64,000 nt of DNA from Desulfatibacillum aliphaticivorans DSM 15576 (GCF_000429905.1 NZ_AUCT01000013.1:62001-126000), one strand, 5' to 3'; shown: positions 50,508 through 60,001, counted from the stretch's first letter. A program made the numbers and translations. The notes: generated from the sequence alone by a model not told the origin.

Positions 50508-52223
50508 TCAGTGCACAATATGAACCCGGTACTCCCCGATCAAGGTTTTGCCTTCGTCCGGGGAATAGGGATATTCCGTAATGGCTGTATAACGGCCCGA
50601 CCGGGAGGCGTCGCCCATAAAAAAGACGCATCCCTCGGTAAAGTATCGATAGACCATGGGATTTTGGTTGTGAACGGCCCGGCTGGCGTCAAACAGCGCC
50701 ATGCCGAATTCATCAGGGTTGGCCGCAGCCCTGTCATCCGTAATGCCTACCGCGACCCACCTTCCGTCGTCGGAGGGGAAAACTCCCTGGACGGACGCGC
50801 TGCATTGCCATTCCCACAAAGGCTCTCCCGCCAGGGTGAAGGCGCAGACTGAATGGCTGCGGGGGTGGGGCGCGGGCTTGCTTTTACTGCTTCCTGAAGC
50901 CGTGTTGGGCGGGATGGTGGTTCCCGGCAGGCCGAACAATATGGCTTCTCCCGCAATTTCCGCATAGGCGATGGAAGAAGCCACGGGAATATTTCCGTTC
51001 ATGACCGGAGTTCCTATGTTTTTCACCCACAACGGGGTCACGGGCCGGTTTTCATCCTGTTGCGTTTTAAACAGCATGCCCCTGCCGTCGTTCAAACCCA
51101 ATCCCACATATTGTCCGTCCCGGGAGACAGCTATGCCTTGCCAGGCGGAAACCATGTTGTAGTAGGGCTCCAGGGGCGGGGGGGAGTAATCCCACTGCAC
51201 GGCGCCGGTATCTCCCTTCAGGCAGTATAGGGCGCTGTTTTTATAGGGGGAGGGCCGGGTTTTGGCGGCCGCCCAGGTGTCCGTCATCAGGGCCAGGGTT
51301 TTTCCGTTTTCCGAGGCGCCGGCCCAGGTGATTCCATAGGGCAGGTTTTGACCTTCGGGCCATGCCCAATTGGGCTTTCCCGTATCTCCGTCCAGAAGGT
51401 AGACCCTGGAATCGTATATGAAATCCTCGCCTTTGTACCGGCCGTGAAGTCCGATTACGAGAAGGTCTCCGTCAGGCAGGATTTTCATGAAATAGGGCCC
51501 GGGAAAATTGTATATGCGGAAACTGTATTCACCGCTGTCCGGGCTGGAGGAGCCAAGGTCATCGGCCAGCCGGCATTTCCATTGGACATCGCCGGTCATG
51601 GCGTCCATGGCGTAGATAAAGCTGTCCGGGCTCTGCTCGCCCACGTATAAAGTCCAGCCGTTCAGCTTTTTTCTCCAGCAAATCCTTTTAACCATGCCTT
51701 CGGCCACCCGTTTTTCCAGGATCACATTTCCCGTTTGCACCTCGACAACCCGCAGGCGCCCGAAGAAGCAGCCTATGGCCAGATACTTTTCGTCAGGCGA
51801 AAACTTGAGGCAGGTGTCCGGGTTGGCGCCCTGGCCTTGAAAATCCTTCATTTTCTCCAATGGGATTTCCGCAACCAAAAGAGGCGCCGGAAGTTGGGGC
51901 GCGCCCAGATCCAAGGAAAACTCTCCCAGGGGCGTCTTTCCTTTTATCCGGTACAATGCTCCCGGCTTCCACTCAAAAGGCAGAACAATATTTCCCCCGG
52001 CTGTGCGAAACCCCTTCGAAAAGGGGGAAGTAAACTCCAGCCCCCCATTTGGACCGGTGACGGATAGCCTTTCCAGGTCAGGAGAGGAAACGGCCAAGCC
52101 CTCCCTTACAAACAAGACGTCGGGCTGGGGGGCGGGCTCCCTGCTGCACCCTGTGCAAAGAATCAAAACGAGGCAACATACGGATAACAATCGTATAACT
52201 ATTTTATTATTTGGAAAATTCAA
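50508..52223 (-). CDS. Beta-propeller lipoprotein of the ECF operon
   Basis: The 571-residue exported lipoprotein has a lipobox LILCTGC (Cys26). Residues about 33-105 form a small domain shared with the next gene's product (PDVLFVREGL and WKPGALYRIKG). The remainder is a PQQ/WD-like beta-propeller with repeated blades (LKFSPDEKYLAIG, YAMDAMTGDVQWKC, YLLDGDTGKPNWAW, YCLKGDTGAVQWDY, AVSRDGQYVGLGL). It may hold a substrate or scaffold the importer at the outer face of the inner membrane. Its start overlaps the end of the ATPase gene by 4 bp. No enzyme motif is visible. Confidence 0.75.
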   Translation of the reverse strand: MNFPNNKIVIRLLSVCCLVLILCTGCSREPAPQPDVLFVREGLAVSSPDLERLSVTGPNGGLEFTSPFSKGFRTAGGNIVLPFEWKPGALYRIKGKTPLGEFSLDLGAPQLPAPLLVAEIPLEKMKDFQGQGANPDTCLKFSPDEKYLAIGCFFGRLRVVEVQTGNVILEKRVAEGMVKRICWRKKLNGWTLYVGEQSPDSFIYAMDAMTGDVQWKCRLADDLGSSSPDSGEYSFRIYNFPGPYFMKILPDGDLLVIGLHGRYKGEDFIYDSRVYLLDGDTGKPNWAWPEGQNLPYGITWAGASENGKTLALMTDTWAAAKTRPSPYKNSALYCLKGDTGAVQWDYSPPPLEPYYNMVSAWQGIAVSRDGQYVGLGLNDGRGMLFKTQQDENRPVTPLWVKNIGTPVMNGNIPVASSIAYAEIAGEAILFGLPGTTIPPNTASGSSKSKPAPHPRSHSVCAFTLAGEPLWEWQCSASVQGVFPSDDGRWVAVGITDDRAAANPDEFGMALFDASRAVHNQNPMVYRYFTEGCVFFMGDASRSGRYTAITEYPYSPDEGKTLIGEYRVHIVH

Positions 52224-53935
52224 TTTTGCGCTTCCTTACCTGATTGGAATCGATCCATCCATTCCCCGGCCGTAACCAGGGGCGGCGCCGTTTTGGTCGC
52301 AAAGGACAGCTCCAAGGCGAAATGGGGGACGACGCCCGCCCGGTCCAGCAGATCCCGGGCGCCGAGCACCTCTTTTACCGGCCCGCGGGCAATCACCCTT
52401 CCTTGGTCCAGAAGGACCAGTTTTGCGGCGTAAGCGCACACAGCGCTCAGGTCGTGCGAGCAAAAAATAATGGATCGCAAGGTCTTTGATTTTTGAAGCA
52501 ATCCCGCCATGTTGAAGATATTTCGTTTGTTCTGGCCGGTGGTGGGCTCGTCCAGCAACAGCACACGCGGTCCCGGGGATAGGGCTGCCGCCAGGCTCAC
52601 TTGCAGCCGTTGCCCGCGGGAGCAGGACCAGGGCGGCATGGAAGCCAGTTTTTCCAGGCCGAAAACCCTTAGGAATTCCATGGCCTCCCGCCAGGCCTGT
52701 TTTTTGGGGACGCCTTTTTGCAAGAGGCCCTGGGCGATTTCTTCCGTGACGCTGTCCTGGATTAGAAGCAGGTCCGGATTTTGAAAAACCATGCCGATCT
52801 CCCTGCCCAGGAGGGCTTTGCGGCCGCGCTTTTTCCCCAAAGGCCGGCCGTTCATCAGGACTTCGCCGGAATCGGGCTTAAGAAGGCCCGCCAGGACGCT
52901 TAGCAAGGTGGACTTGCCGGACCCGTTTCTTCCCATAACGGCTAAAGCCTCCCCTTTTTCCAGGGAAAAGGAGACGTCTTTTAGTACGGGCTCACGGGTT
53001 TTGGGGTACGTGTAGCAGAGGTTTTTTACCTCAATAAATGGCGCGGCTTCCCGTTCAGCCCTTACAAGGGATATGTGATGGGAATTCAGGGGCAAAAGCG
53101 GGAAGACCGCGCTATTCATAATATCTTCCACAGAGGGGATTGATTTGGATTGTATGTTTAAGCAAGCTCCCAAACGAACGCCGGCTGGAATTTCCAGGCC
53201 GAGTTTCGTCAATTGATCCTGATAACCGCCGATTGCATCGGGCGAAAAGTCCAGGACCAGTTTTCCTTTGTCCATAATCAGAACGCGGGAGGCGATCCGC
53301 AAGGCCTCGGAAAGCCTGTGCTCCACAAGGATGATGGTCAGGCCTTCCTCCCTGAGGGATTGCAAACATCCAAGCACGTCCCTGGCGCCCGCCGGATCCA
53401 ACTGGCTGATGGGCTCGTCCAAAGCCAGGATCGGGGCGCCCATGGCCAGTTGGGCGGCTATGGCCACCCTTTGCTTTTGGCCGCCGGAAAGGGTTTGGAT
53501 TTTGACGGAACCAAAGCCCTCCAGGCCCACGCGGGCCAGGGCCTGGGAAACCAAATCGGGAATATGCCGGGGATCCACGCCTATATTTTCCAGGCCAAAG
53601 GCCAGTTCGTCCTCCACGTATTCGCAAAACAACTGATCGTCCGGGCTTTGAAAAACCAGGCCGGCCTTTTTCGCCATTTCGGGCAGGGTTGACTGACCGG
53701 AATTAACGCCTTCCACCCAAACCTCTCCTTGCATAATCCCGGAGGATGCGTGGGGGATGATGCCGCTGACAGCCTTCAACAGCGTGCTTTTGCCGCAGCC
53801 AGTAGGTCCGGCGACAAGGACGCACTCCTGTTTTCGGATGGAGGCTGATACGGCGTCCAGGCTGTTTTTGTCTCCCGAAGGGTAGCGAAAGGAGACCTTA
53901 TCCAATCGCACCATTACCGGCTTGTCAGTTTCCAT
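52220..53935 (-). CDS. ECF transporter ATPase, two fused domains (EcfA1-EcfA2/CbiO type)
   Basis: The protein of about 571 residues contains two complete ABC ATPase domains. The first has GPTGCGKST, LSGGQKQRVAIA and ILALDEPISQLDPAG. The second has GRNGSGKST, the altered signature SRGQRLQVSLAA and VLLLDEPTTG. The Q-loop of each is FQSPDDQLF and FQNPDLLL, the form typical of ECF ATPases. It powers import with EcfT. Two starts are possible: ATG at 53935, overlapping cobN by 22 bp, or ATG at 53914 in a TAATG overlap with the cobN stop. The open frame extends further upstream inside cobN but has no family support there. Confidence 0.9.
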   Translation of the reverse strand: METDKPVMVRLDKVSFRYPSGDKNSLDAVSASIRKQECVLVAGPTGCGKSTLLKAVSGIIPHASSGIMQGEVWVEGVNSGQSTLPEMAKKAGLVFQSPDDQLFCEYVEDELAFGLENIGVDPRHIPDLVSQALARVGLEGFGSVKIQTLSGGQKQRVAIAAQLAMGAPILALDEPISQLDPAGARDVLGCLQSLREEGLTIILVEHRLSEALRIASRVLIMDKGKLVLDFSPDAIGGYQDQLTKLGLEIPAGVRLGACLNIQSKSIPSVEDIMNSAVFPLLPLNSHHISLVRAEREAAPFIEVKNLCYTYPKTREPVLKDVSFSLEKGEALAVMGRNGSGKSTLLSVLAGLLKPDSGEVLMNGRPLGKKRGRKALLGREIGMVFQNPDLLLIQDSVTEEIAQGLLQKGVPKKQAWREAMEFLRVFGLEKLASMPPWSCSRGQRLQVSLAAALSPGPRVLLLDEPTTGQNKRNIFNMAGLLQKSKTLRSIIFCSHDLSAVCAYAAKLVLLDQGRVIARGPVKEVLGARDLLDRAGVVPHFALELSFATKTAPPLVTAGEWMDRFQSGKEAQN

Positions 53936-56900
53936 GCATAATCCCACTTTTCCACGTCGTCTGCGGTCATAACCGTCACCTCGCCGCCCTGGAATTCTCC
54001 CTCGACATCCCCCATTATTTCCTCCATGTCCCCTTCGATTTCCAAGGCCTGCTCCCGGACTGCGTTCAACCGGTCTTCGTCCGCATCCCATAATCCCCGG
54101 GAATGGGCTTCCAGCAAACGGCGCGTAATTTCCTCCATGGCGTAGGGATTGTTTTCCTTTAACCATGCCGCGTTCTCTGGGTTGTTTATATAGGTATCCA
54201 CCACAGAGTCGAACATCCAGGAGCCCACCTCGCCGCTGGTCGCGCTCCACCTGAAGAGATTGTTCACCCGGCCGGACACGCTGGAGGCGCCTTTGTATCC
54301 GTGCCTTTTCATGGCGTCGATCCAGTGGCGGTTAAAGAGCTTGGCCCGGGCGGAACGCTCCAGTTCCTCCTTGAAATCCACCACCTGGGCCTTGCCGGAA
54401 AATCCGTCGTCGGCCCACAGCGTTTTGGGCTGTTTGCCGCCCAGGCCTCGCGCCGAGGCCGCCATGCCGCCCTGGAAGCTGGCGTAGCATCCGCAGTCGA
54501 GCAGGTCGTATTCCCGGGAGAATTGGCGCATATAAGCCACGTCCAGGCTTTTCAGGCGTTTTGCCAGCATATTGTGGGCTGCCCGGCTGCCTTGCAGGTC
54601 GCCGTAAGCGTGACCGCCCCAGTTGATATAGGCTTCGGCGAGATCTTTTTCATCGGTCCAGGCGCTGGCGTCCACGGCCAGGCCCACGCCGATGCCATAA
54701 GTTCCGGGCGCGGAGGAAAACACCCGGAAAGTCGCCTTCCGGAACATGGCGGAGTCATCCAGGGCCTCGTCCAGGGATTGGGACATTTCCTCCATTTCCT
54801 CCTGCACATGCTTGCGGATGAAATTTCTTTCCAGGGGTTCATCCAAGGCGGCGGCCATTTGCACGGCTTTGTCCGTCCACTTACAGAAATTGGGAACCAG
54901 GTCCCGGACAATGCCCGAGGTCTGAATGGTCACGTCCACCCTGGGGCGGGGAATTGTTTTTCCGTTTGAAAGCTCCAGAACCAGGGACTCCAGGCTTAGT
55001 ACGGCCAGGCCTTCCAGCCTGCCGGAATAGCTCCATTTGGGCATGACGCCCATGAGGTAGAGGATTTGGGCGAAGACCTCGCCGTCGCACTTGAACGCGT
55101 CCGAACTCCACAGGCTCACGCCCACGTTTTCGCAAAAACTCCCTTCCTCCTCGTAATATTTCAGAAGCAGACCGTCAGCCAGTTCCTTGCCCACTTCCCA
55201 GGCCGCCGCCGTGGGGACCGCTTCCACGTCCGTGGCGAAAAAATTCCGGCCCGTTGGCAGGGCCTCGGTCTTTCCCTTGAGCAGCGAGGCGGAAAGTCCC
55301 GGCTCCACGTATTCTCCGTTTAAGGTTTTAAGCAGGTATTCCAGCTCCCTATGAGACTGGGCCAGTAAGGCTGCGGTATGGGGCTCGTCAAAAACCGCGC
55401 CTTTGCCGCCCTGGCGGATGGAATCCAGGTACAGGGCCGTGTCCTCCTCGTTGGGGTTTCGACCCAGAACATGCATGCCGTTAGGCATGAGGGTCTCACG
55501 CGCTCTTTGGATATGCCGGGAAACCAGAGGCAAGGCTTTCTTAAACCCGTTTGAGCCGTTTTTATTGAGCATGCCAAGGCTATCCATGAGGGGCGTCATA
55601 TCTTTTTCCAGGCGGGCGCGGCGGGCTTCGTCCCGGGAGGCCTCGGCTTTTTGGTATTGAACGAGCAAATCCTCCAGGTCCCGCATTTTATCGCCCAGGG
55701 GAGCGGGAAGGTAAGGAGGAGTCAGGTGATCCACCAGAACGGCCCGAGCCCTGCGCTTGGCGATTATCCCCTCTCCCGTGACGTCCATGGAATACACATA
55801 GGCGTTGGGAATCTGGTTCAGGCAAATATCGGAATAGCAAAGATGGGACATGGCGGCCCGCTTGCCCGGAAGATACTCCAGGGCGCCTTCCGTGCCGAAA
55901 TGGATGACGGCGTCGGACGTGCGTTCGATAAAATGATAGGTCGCCAGAAAATTGTGGGGCGGCGGGATTTCCGGGTCGTGCAGGATGCGGCACACCTCGC
56001 CGTTGCACTTGGCGCCGTAGCAGCCTCTTTTGGGCTGAAGCATGATTTTCAGGTTCCCGTATTCCAGCCCGGTAATGACGATTTGTCCGTCATAGACCAT
56101 GCCTTCACCCGGAAAACGGTCCCAGGCTTCGTTAACCCGTTTGCGGATGGAGTCCGGCAGGATGTCGAACCATGCTCCGTAATCCCATTGGTCCATCATA
56201 TACAGGGCGCCGCCCTTGTTGACGATTTCGTCCACCGTGGTCCATCGGAATTCGCTGATGGCCTTTTTTTCCATGATGGCGTCCAGGATTTCCTGTCCGG
56301 TTTCCGGGCAGTCCCCTACGTCGTAACCGGCCGCCTTAAGCTCTTTGATGACCGCCGCGAGGCTTTCAAACACATCCAGGCCCACGGCGACGCCCACGGT
56401 GGCTTCCACGCCTTTGCAGGGCGCGTTGTGCAGTACGATGGTCAGCTTTTTATCCTGGTTGGATTTGTTACGCAGGACCGTCCAGCGCGCCGCCCTTTTG
56501 CAGGCCGCTTCCACACGTTCCGGGATGGGAATGTATTTGCGTCCTCCGTGAGGGTCGGCGTCCGGGGCCGTCGCATCGGCGCCGGCGACCATGATGGGCT
56601 CGATGGCGCCGGCCATTTCAGGCTGGGCCAGTCCGTATCCGATGGAAAAGGACGGCATGCCTTCCGGATCGTTCAACCATTCCTTCGGGGTGCGCTGGTG
56701 GTTGCGTAAAAGCTGCATGACCGGAACGTTAAGCCTGCTTAGAACGGGGTAGTCCTCGGCTTTGGAAAGAAGCCTGCCGGCCAGGAGATTGAGAATCACC
56801 TGTACAGGCGCCTTTTCATCCTGGAAATAGTCCAGCCAGGGATACCGGTCTTTTTCCGGCAGAGCTCCGTCCCCGGGGCCTTCGCAATACACGCACACGG

Positions 56901-57495
56901 GAAAAAGCCCCTGCTTTTCCAACTCCGGAATCACGGCGTCGATATCGTCCTTGTTGTCCTCCACAATCTGGCCGTAGTAGCAAAGCACGCCCGCCGCGTT
57001 ATTTTGCGGGGACCGCCCCCTGGATTGCGACCATTCCAGGTATTGGGAGAGATCCGTGAACGTTTTTTCAGACTCCGGGTGGTATATTCCATAGGTTCGA
57101 ACCGCCTGTACAGGTTCGTAAGATATATCCGACCCGGCGCAATGGCCTAGAAACCGAACTCCTTGTTCGTAATTTTTGGCGGAAAGATGCTCTATATAAC
57201 GTTGGAATGCGGCGGCTTCCTCCTCACTAAACGTGGAAAAGGCCGGGTCCGCCTCCATGCCCACGGCGATCCTGTGGAGGGCGGTTTGAATTTGCTCCCG
57301 GATTGCAGCGTACTCAGGGAGACTGGCGGAAAGATCCGCTATGACCATGTCCGGCGCAAATTCCCTGACGGCCTCGGCTGCACCGGGCCTTTGCATAAAT
57401 AACCGCAATGTCAGGCCTGAAGGCGCCAGGGCCTTGGCTGCTTTACGCCAGGTTTTTTCCGAAAAGCCGTAACAACGAACATACGCTATTTTCAT
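53914..57495 (-). CDS. Divergent CobN/magnesium-chelatase H-like large chelatase subunit
   Basis: The 1193-residue protein belongs to the CobN/BchH family, which binds a tetrapyrrole while a metal is inserted or removed. It retains IHFGTEGALEYLPGK (residues about 531-545) and IAKRRARAVLVDHLTPP. It differs from CobN proper in two ways. The usual HGT motif reads GTEG with Glu536, and the block TMRSRGDDIAEILYL of the paralogue at the right edge is replaced by AFKCDGEVFAQILYL. A cysteine cluster C-x4-C-x4-C (Cys492, 497, 502; GCYGAKCNGEVCRILHDP) could bind a metal. There is no CobST or ChlID in the window. It follows the TonB receptor by 129 bp and overlaps the ATPase gene. Confidence 0.85.
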   Translation of the reverse strand: MKIAYVRCYGFSEKTWRKAAKALAPSGLTLRLFMQRPGAAEAVREFAPDMVIADLSASLPEYAAIREQIQTALHRIAVGMEADPAFSTFSEEEAAAFQRYIEHLSAKNYEQGVRFLGHCAGSDISYEPVQAVRTYGIYHPESEKTFTDLSQYLEWSQSRGRSPQNNAAGVLCYYGQIVEDNKDDIDAVIPELEKQGLFPVCVYCEGPGDGALPEKDRYPWLDYFQDEKAPVQVILNLLAGRLLSKAEDYPVLSRLNVPVMQLLRNHQRTPKEWLNDPEGMPSFSIGYGLAQPEMAGAIEPIMVAGADATAPDADPHGGRKYIPIPERVEAACKRAARWTVLRNKSNQDKKLTIVLHNAPCKGVEATVGVAVGLDVFESLAAVIKELKAAGYDVGDCPETGQEILDAIMEKKAISEFRWTTVDEIVNKGGALYMMDQWDYGAWFDILPDSIRKRVNEAWDRFPGEGMVYDGQIVITGLEYGNLKIMLQPKRGCYGAKCNGEVCRILHDPEIPPPHNFLATYHFIERTSDAVIHFGTEGALEYLPGKRAAMSHLCYSDICLNQIPNAYVYSMDVTGEGIIAKRRARAVLVDHLTPPYLPAPLGDKMRDLEDLLVQYQKAEASRDEARRARLEKDMTPLMDSLGMLNKNGSNGFKKALPLVSRHIQRARETLMPNGMHVLGRNPNEEDTALYLDSIRQGGKGAVFDEPHTAALLAQSHRELEYLLKTLNGEYVEPGLSASLLKGKTEALPTGRNFFATDVEAVPTAAAWEVGKELADGLLLKYYEEEGSFCENVGVSLWSSDAFKCDGEVFAQILYLMGVMPKWSYSGRLEGLAVLSLESLVLELSNGKTIPRPRVDVTIQTSGIVRDLVPNFCKWTDKAVQMAAALDEPLERNFIRKHVQEEMEEMSQSLDEALDDSAMFRKATFRVFSSAPGTYGIGVGLAVDASAWTDEKDLAEAYINWGGHAYGDLQGSRAAHNMLAKRLKSLDVAYMRQFSREYDLLDCGCYASFQGGMAASARGLGGKQPKTLWADDGFSGKAQVVDFKEELERSARAKLFNRHWIDAMKRHGYKGASSVSGRVNNLFRWSATSGEVGSWMFDSVVDTYINNPENAAWLKENNPYAMEEITRRLLEAHSRGLWDADEDRLNAVREQALEIEGDMEEIMGDVEGEFQGGEVTVMTADDVEKWDYAWKLTSR

Positions 57496-57568
57496 GAGAA
57501 TCCGCCTTTATTATTGAAGGGCTTCCCGGCGCCTGGGAGCGGTTTGCAGACGCCGGAAAACCCTGGGT

Positions 57569-57616
57569 GGACAAGCAGGCGATCCGGAGGAGACATCCTG
57601 TAGAGCCTGCTTGTCC
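57569..57616. repeat. Perfect 12-bp inverted repeat between receptor and chelatase genes
   Basis: GGACAAGCAGGC (57569-57580) and GCCTGCTTGTCC (57605-57616) flank a 24-nt loop just after the receptor stop codon. It has no T tract. It is probably an mRNA-stabilising or processing stem that separates the highly expressed receptor from the downstream genes. Confidence 0.6.
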
Positions 57617-57624
57617 TTACATGG

Positions 57625-59655
57625 TTAATGCTCGATTTCCACGCCGATGATGCCGTAGAAGCCGGGCTGTTCGTAACCGAGGCCTTCCTGAGTCTTATCG
57701 TCAGTCAGGTTTTCCAACCGGGTGTACAGCTTGACGTTATTCAGCACCCGGACGCTGGCCGCCGCATCCACCCTTAGGTAGTCGTCCATTTCAATATCCC
57801 CGTTCCAGCGCAGGCGGGGGCCTGTGTAATAAGGATGAATGTTGAAAGTGTATTTGCCGTCGTCATACGCGATATCCAGGTTGGCCTTGTTGCGGGCGAC
57901 CTGGACGTTGCGGAACTTTTCTCCGTCTTCAAAGCTGTAAGAGTCGCAATAGGTGTAATTGGCTGAAACGGTCACTGTGTGCGTCGCCATGAATGACAAA
58001 CCCAGTTCCACGCCTTCGGTCTCGCCGTTGTCGCGGTTTACGTATGCGCCTGTTCCATTCACGTAAAAACGTTTTTGTTTGCTGTCATAGACAATGATGT
58101 TATCCAGTTCGCTCTTCCAATAGCAGACCTCGGCGTTTAGGCGTTTGCCGAACAGGCTCTGCCGGACGCCGCCTTCGTAGGTCCAGCCGTCCTCCGGAGT
58201 AATGCCCGGATTGCCGTATTTGGGGTCGTACATGTTGGAGAAGGTAGGAGCGCGGAAGCTGGTTCCATAGTTCGTGAACAGCGTGGTTCCCACGCTCTTG
58301 AACAGGTAGGACGCGCCCAGTTTGTAGTTGGTTTGGTCGCTGTAGGTCTCGTGGTCGTCAAAGCGGAGTCCGGCGGAGAGGATCAGGGTTTCATCCATAA
58401 GCAGAAGCTGGTCGTTCAGGAAAAAGGAGTCATTCTTGGCTTCGGCTTCGGCTTCTCCGTAACGCCCCCATTTCTGGCCTTCCTGCTTGATATACTCGTA
58501 ACCCAAAAGCAGGGTGTTGGCGTGGTTTTGCCCAATGTTCGCATCGTAGATGAAGTTGTATTCAAATTGGTAGTTCTGGTTTTTTGTATTGGAGGAAAGC
58601 CCGTTGCCGCCGTCGGAAACCGGGACCCGATCTCCTGCATTGGGGTATGTTACTCCGCCAAAAACAAAACCATCATACGGAGCTTCCTGATATCCCAAAA
58701 AACCGTCGTCAATGTCGATGCCAGTGCTTTCCTTCTTAAACCATCCGTACATGGCTTTCTGGGAAAATTTTTCGTTGATTGTGTGGTTAACGCTTAAGGA
58801 GCCGATCCAATGATCGTAGGTGTTGGTGTTGTGGGGGTCGGGAGTCTGGAACGCCCAGTGAGTCGTATTGGCCTGGCTGCAATCATCAGAGGATTCATCC
58901 AGTTCCGCGGAATTGAACTCCGTTTTCATGTAAGTCAGGGAAGCCCCCAGTTCCACGCTTCCCAAAGTGTATCCCATGTTGGCGCTGGCGGTTTGATTGT
59001 CGTAGGTTTCGAATTTATGCACGCCGCCGGAATCGGTCATGGCTACATTTACACCGTACTTTAAATTGTCTTTGGTTCCCCGGGAGGAGGCGTAGGCCTT
59101 TTTCCAATCCAAAGAGCCGTATTCGCCGCCGAAGTTGATCTGCTGACCTTCCACCCCGCCCTTGGTGGTGATGGCGATGACGCCCGCCGTGGTGTTGGCG
59201 CCGTACAAGGCGGTCTGGGGGCCCCGGAGGATTTCAACGTTTTCCACAATGCCTGGGTCTAACTGGCCCAAAAAATGTCCAACGCTGCCGCCAAGACCCT
59301 CGTTGATTTTCACGCCGTCTATTACAACGAGAAAGTGGCCCTCGCCGTAACCGCGCATTTTGGGATAGCTAAACTGCCCCGGACCGCCGGCCTGTTTGAA
59401 TTCCACTCCGGGAGTAAAGCGCAGCACCTCGGTGAAGTCCGTAAACTGCTTGGACTTGATGTCGTACTCCGAGATCACGGTCATGGAGTCCGTCACGTTC
59501 TCCAGTTTTCTTTCGATTTTTGTGGATTTCACCACGATGGTTTCGTCAGTCTTCGGCTCTGCAATTTCTTCCGCAAAACCCGTTTGAATTAATAAACACA
59601 CGCACGCTGACAAGGCGAAAACGCCCATGAAGCATTGTTTTGCCAAACGATTCAT
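57625..59655 (-). CDS. TonB-dependent receptor (BtuB-like)
   Basis: The 676-residue outer-membrane protein has a signal peptide (residues 1-28), a TonB-box-like stretch (DETIVVKS near 37-44) and a plug domain (about 50-165, with IDGVKINEGLG, VENVEILRGPQTALYGANT, GVIAITTKGG). The rest is a 22-stranded barrel ending with LYTRLENLTDDKTQEGLGY. It is first behind a cobalamin riboswitch, so it probably imports cobalamin or another corrinoid. TonB, ExbB and ExbD are not in the window. AGAGGA lies eight bases before the ATG. Confidence 0.92.
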   Translation of the reverse strand: MNRLAKQCFMGVFALSACVCLLIQTGFAEEIAEPKTDETIVVKSTKIERKLENVTDSMTVISEYDIKSKQFTDFTEVLRFTPGVEFKQAGGPGQFSYPKMRGYGEGHFLVVIDGVKINEGLGGSVGHFLGQLDPGIVENVEILRGPQTALYGANTTAGVIAITTKGGVEGQQINFGGEYGSLDWKKAYASSRGTKDNLKYGVNVAMTDSGGVHKFETYDNQTASANMGYTLGSVELGASLTYMKTEFNSAELDESSDDCSQANTTHWAFQTPDPHNTNTYDHWIGSLSVNHTINEKFSQKAMYGWFKKESTGIDIDDGFLGYQEAPYDGFVFGGVTYPNAGDRVPVSDGGNGLSSNTKNQNYQFEYNFIYDANIGQNHANTLLLGYEYIKQEGQKWGRYGEAEAEAKNDSFFLNDQLLLMDETLILSAGLRFDDHETYSDQTNYKLGASYLFKSVGTTLFTNYGTSFRAPTFSNMYDPKYGNPGITPEDGWTYEGGVRQSLFGKRLNAEVCYWKSELDNIIVYDSKQKRFYVNGTGAYVNRDNGETEGVELGLSFMATHTVTVSANYTYCDSYSFEDGEKFRNVQVARNKANLDIAYDDGKYTFNIHPYYTGPRLRWNGDIEMDDYLRVDAAASVRVLNNVKLYTRLENLTDDKTQEGLGYEQPGFYGIIGVEIEH

Positions 59656-59825
59656 TCGTCCATTCCTCTCTAATTGCTCAACATCATCATCGTTTCGGCG
59701 AGATACAGCCCAACCTCACGGGCGGCCGGATGCAATAATCCCCTTGCGGCCGCTCAAATACCGCGCACCTGTGCGAAGGAAGTCGAGGCCGGGTGACTCG
59801 CCGACCTTTACCGATTGCGCAACCC

Positions 59826-59990
59826 CGCCAGGTCTTCTGACTTCCGGATCGTCCTAGTAACCGCTCCTTCCCATTCCCATGCAGCGAACAGTGGATTCAT
59901 TGCGGCTTTCGTCCCCGGTAACAGCGGCGCACCCGTGACGGATTTTCACCGTCTTCCCTATTAAGCTTTGCGGCGCCGGAGCTGCTCCTT
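59826..59990 (-). promoter_or_regulatory. Cobalamin riboswitch
   Basis: On the minus strand the conserved elements follow in the right order. The first is the AAUAGGGAA segment (59964-59953 region). The core GGTGAAAATCCGTCACGGGT follows (59950 downward), then the GGGAAGGAGCGG stem region. Last comes the B12 box AGTCAGAAGACCTGGC (59842-59827). The expression platform between it and the receptor start (59656-59825) contains the inverted repeat GCGGCC/GGCCGC at 59722-59753. When adenosylcobalamin or a related corrinoid binds, expression of the receptor and the genes behind it should fall. It lies directly after cbiZ in a 346-bp gap. Confidence 0.95.
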
Positions 59991-60001
59991 TTATTTAAAG
60001 G

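Noticed and set aside
55651..56709. 352-codon open frame opposite the chelatase gene
   Set aside because: It is antisense to a clear CobN-family gene, and its composition reflects the complementary strand only.
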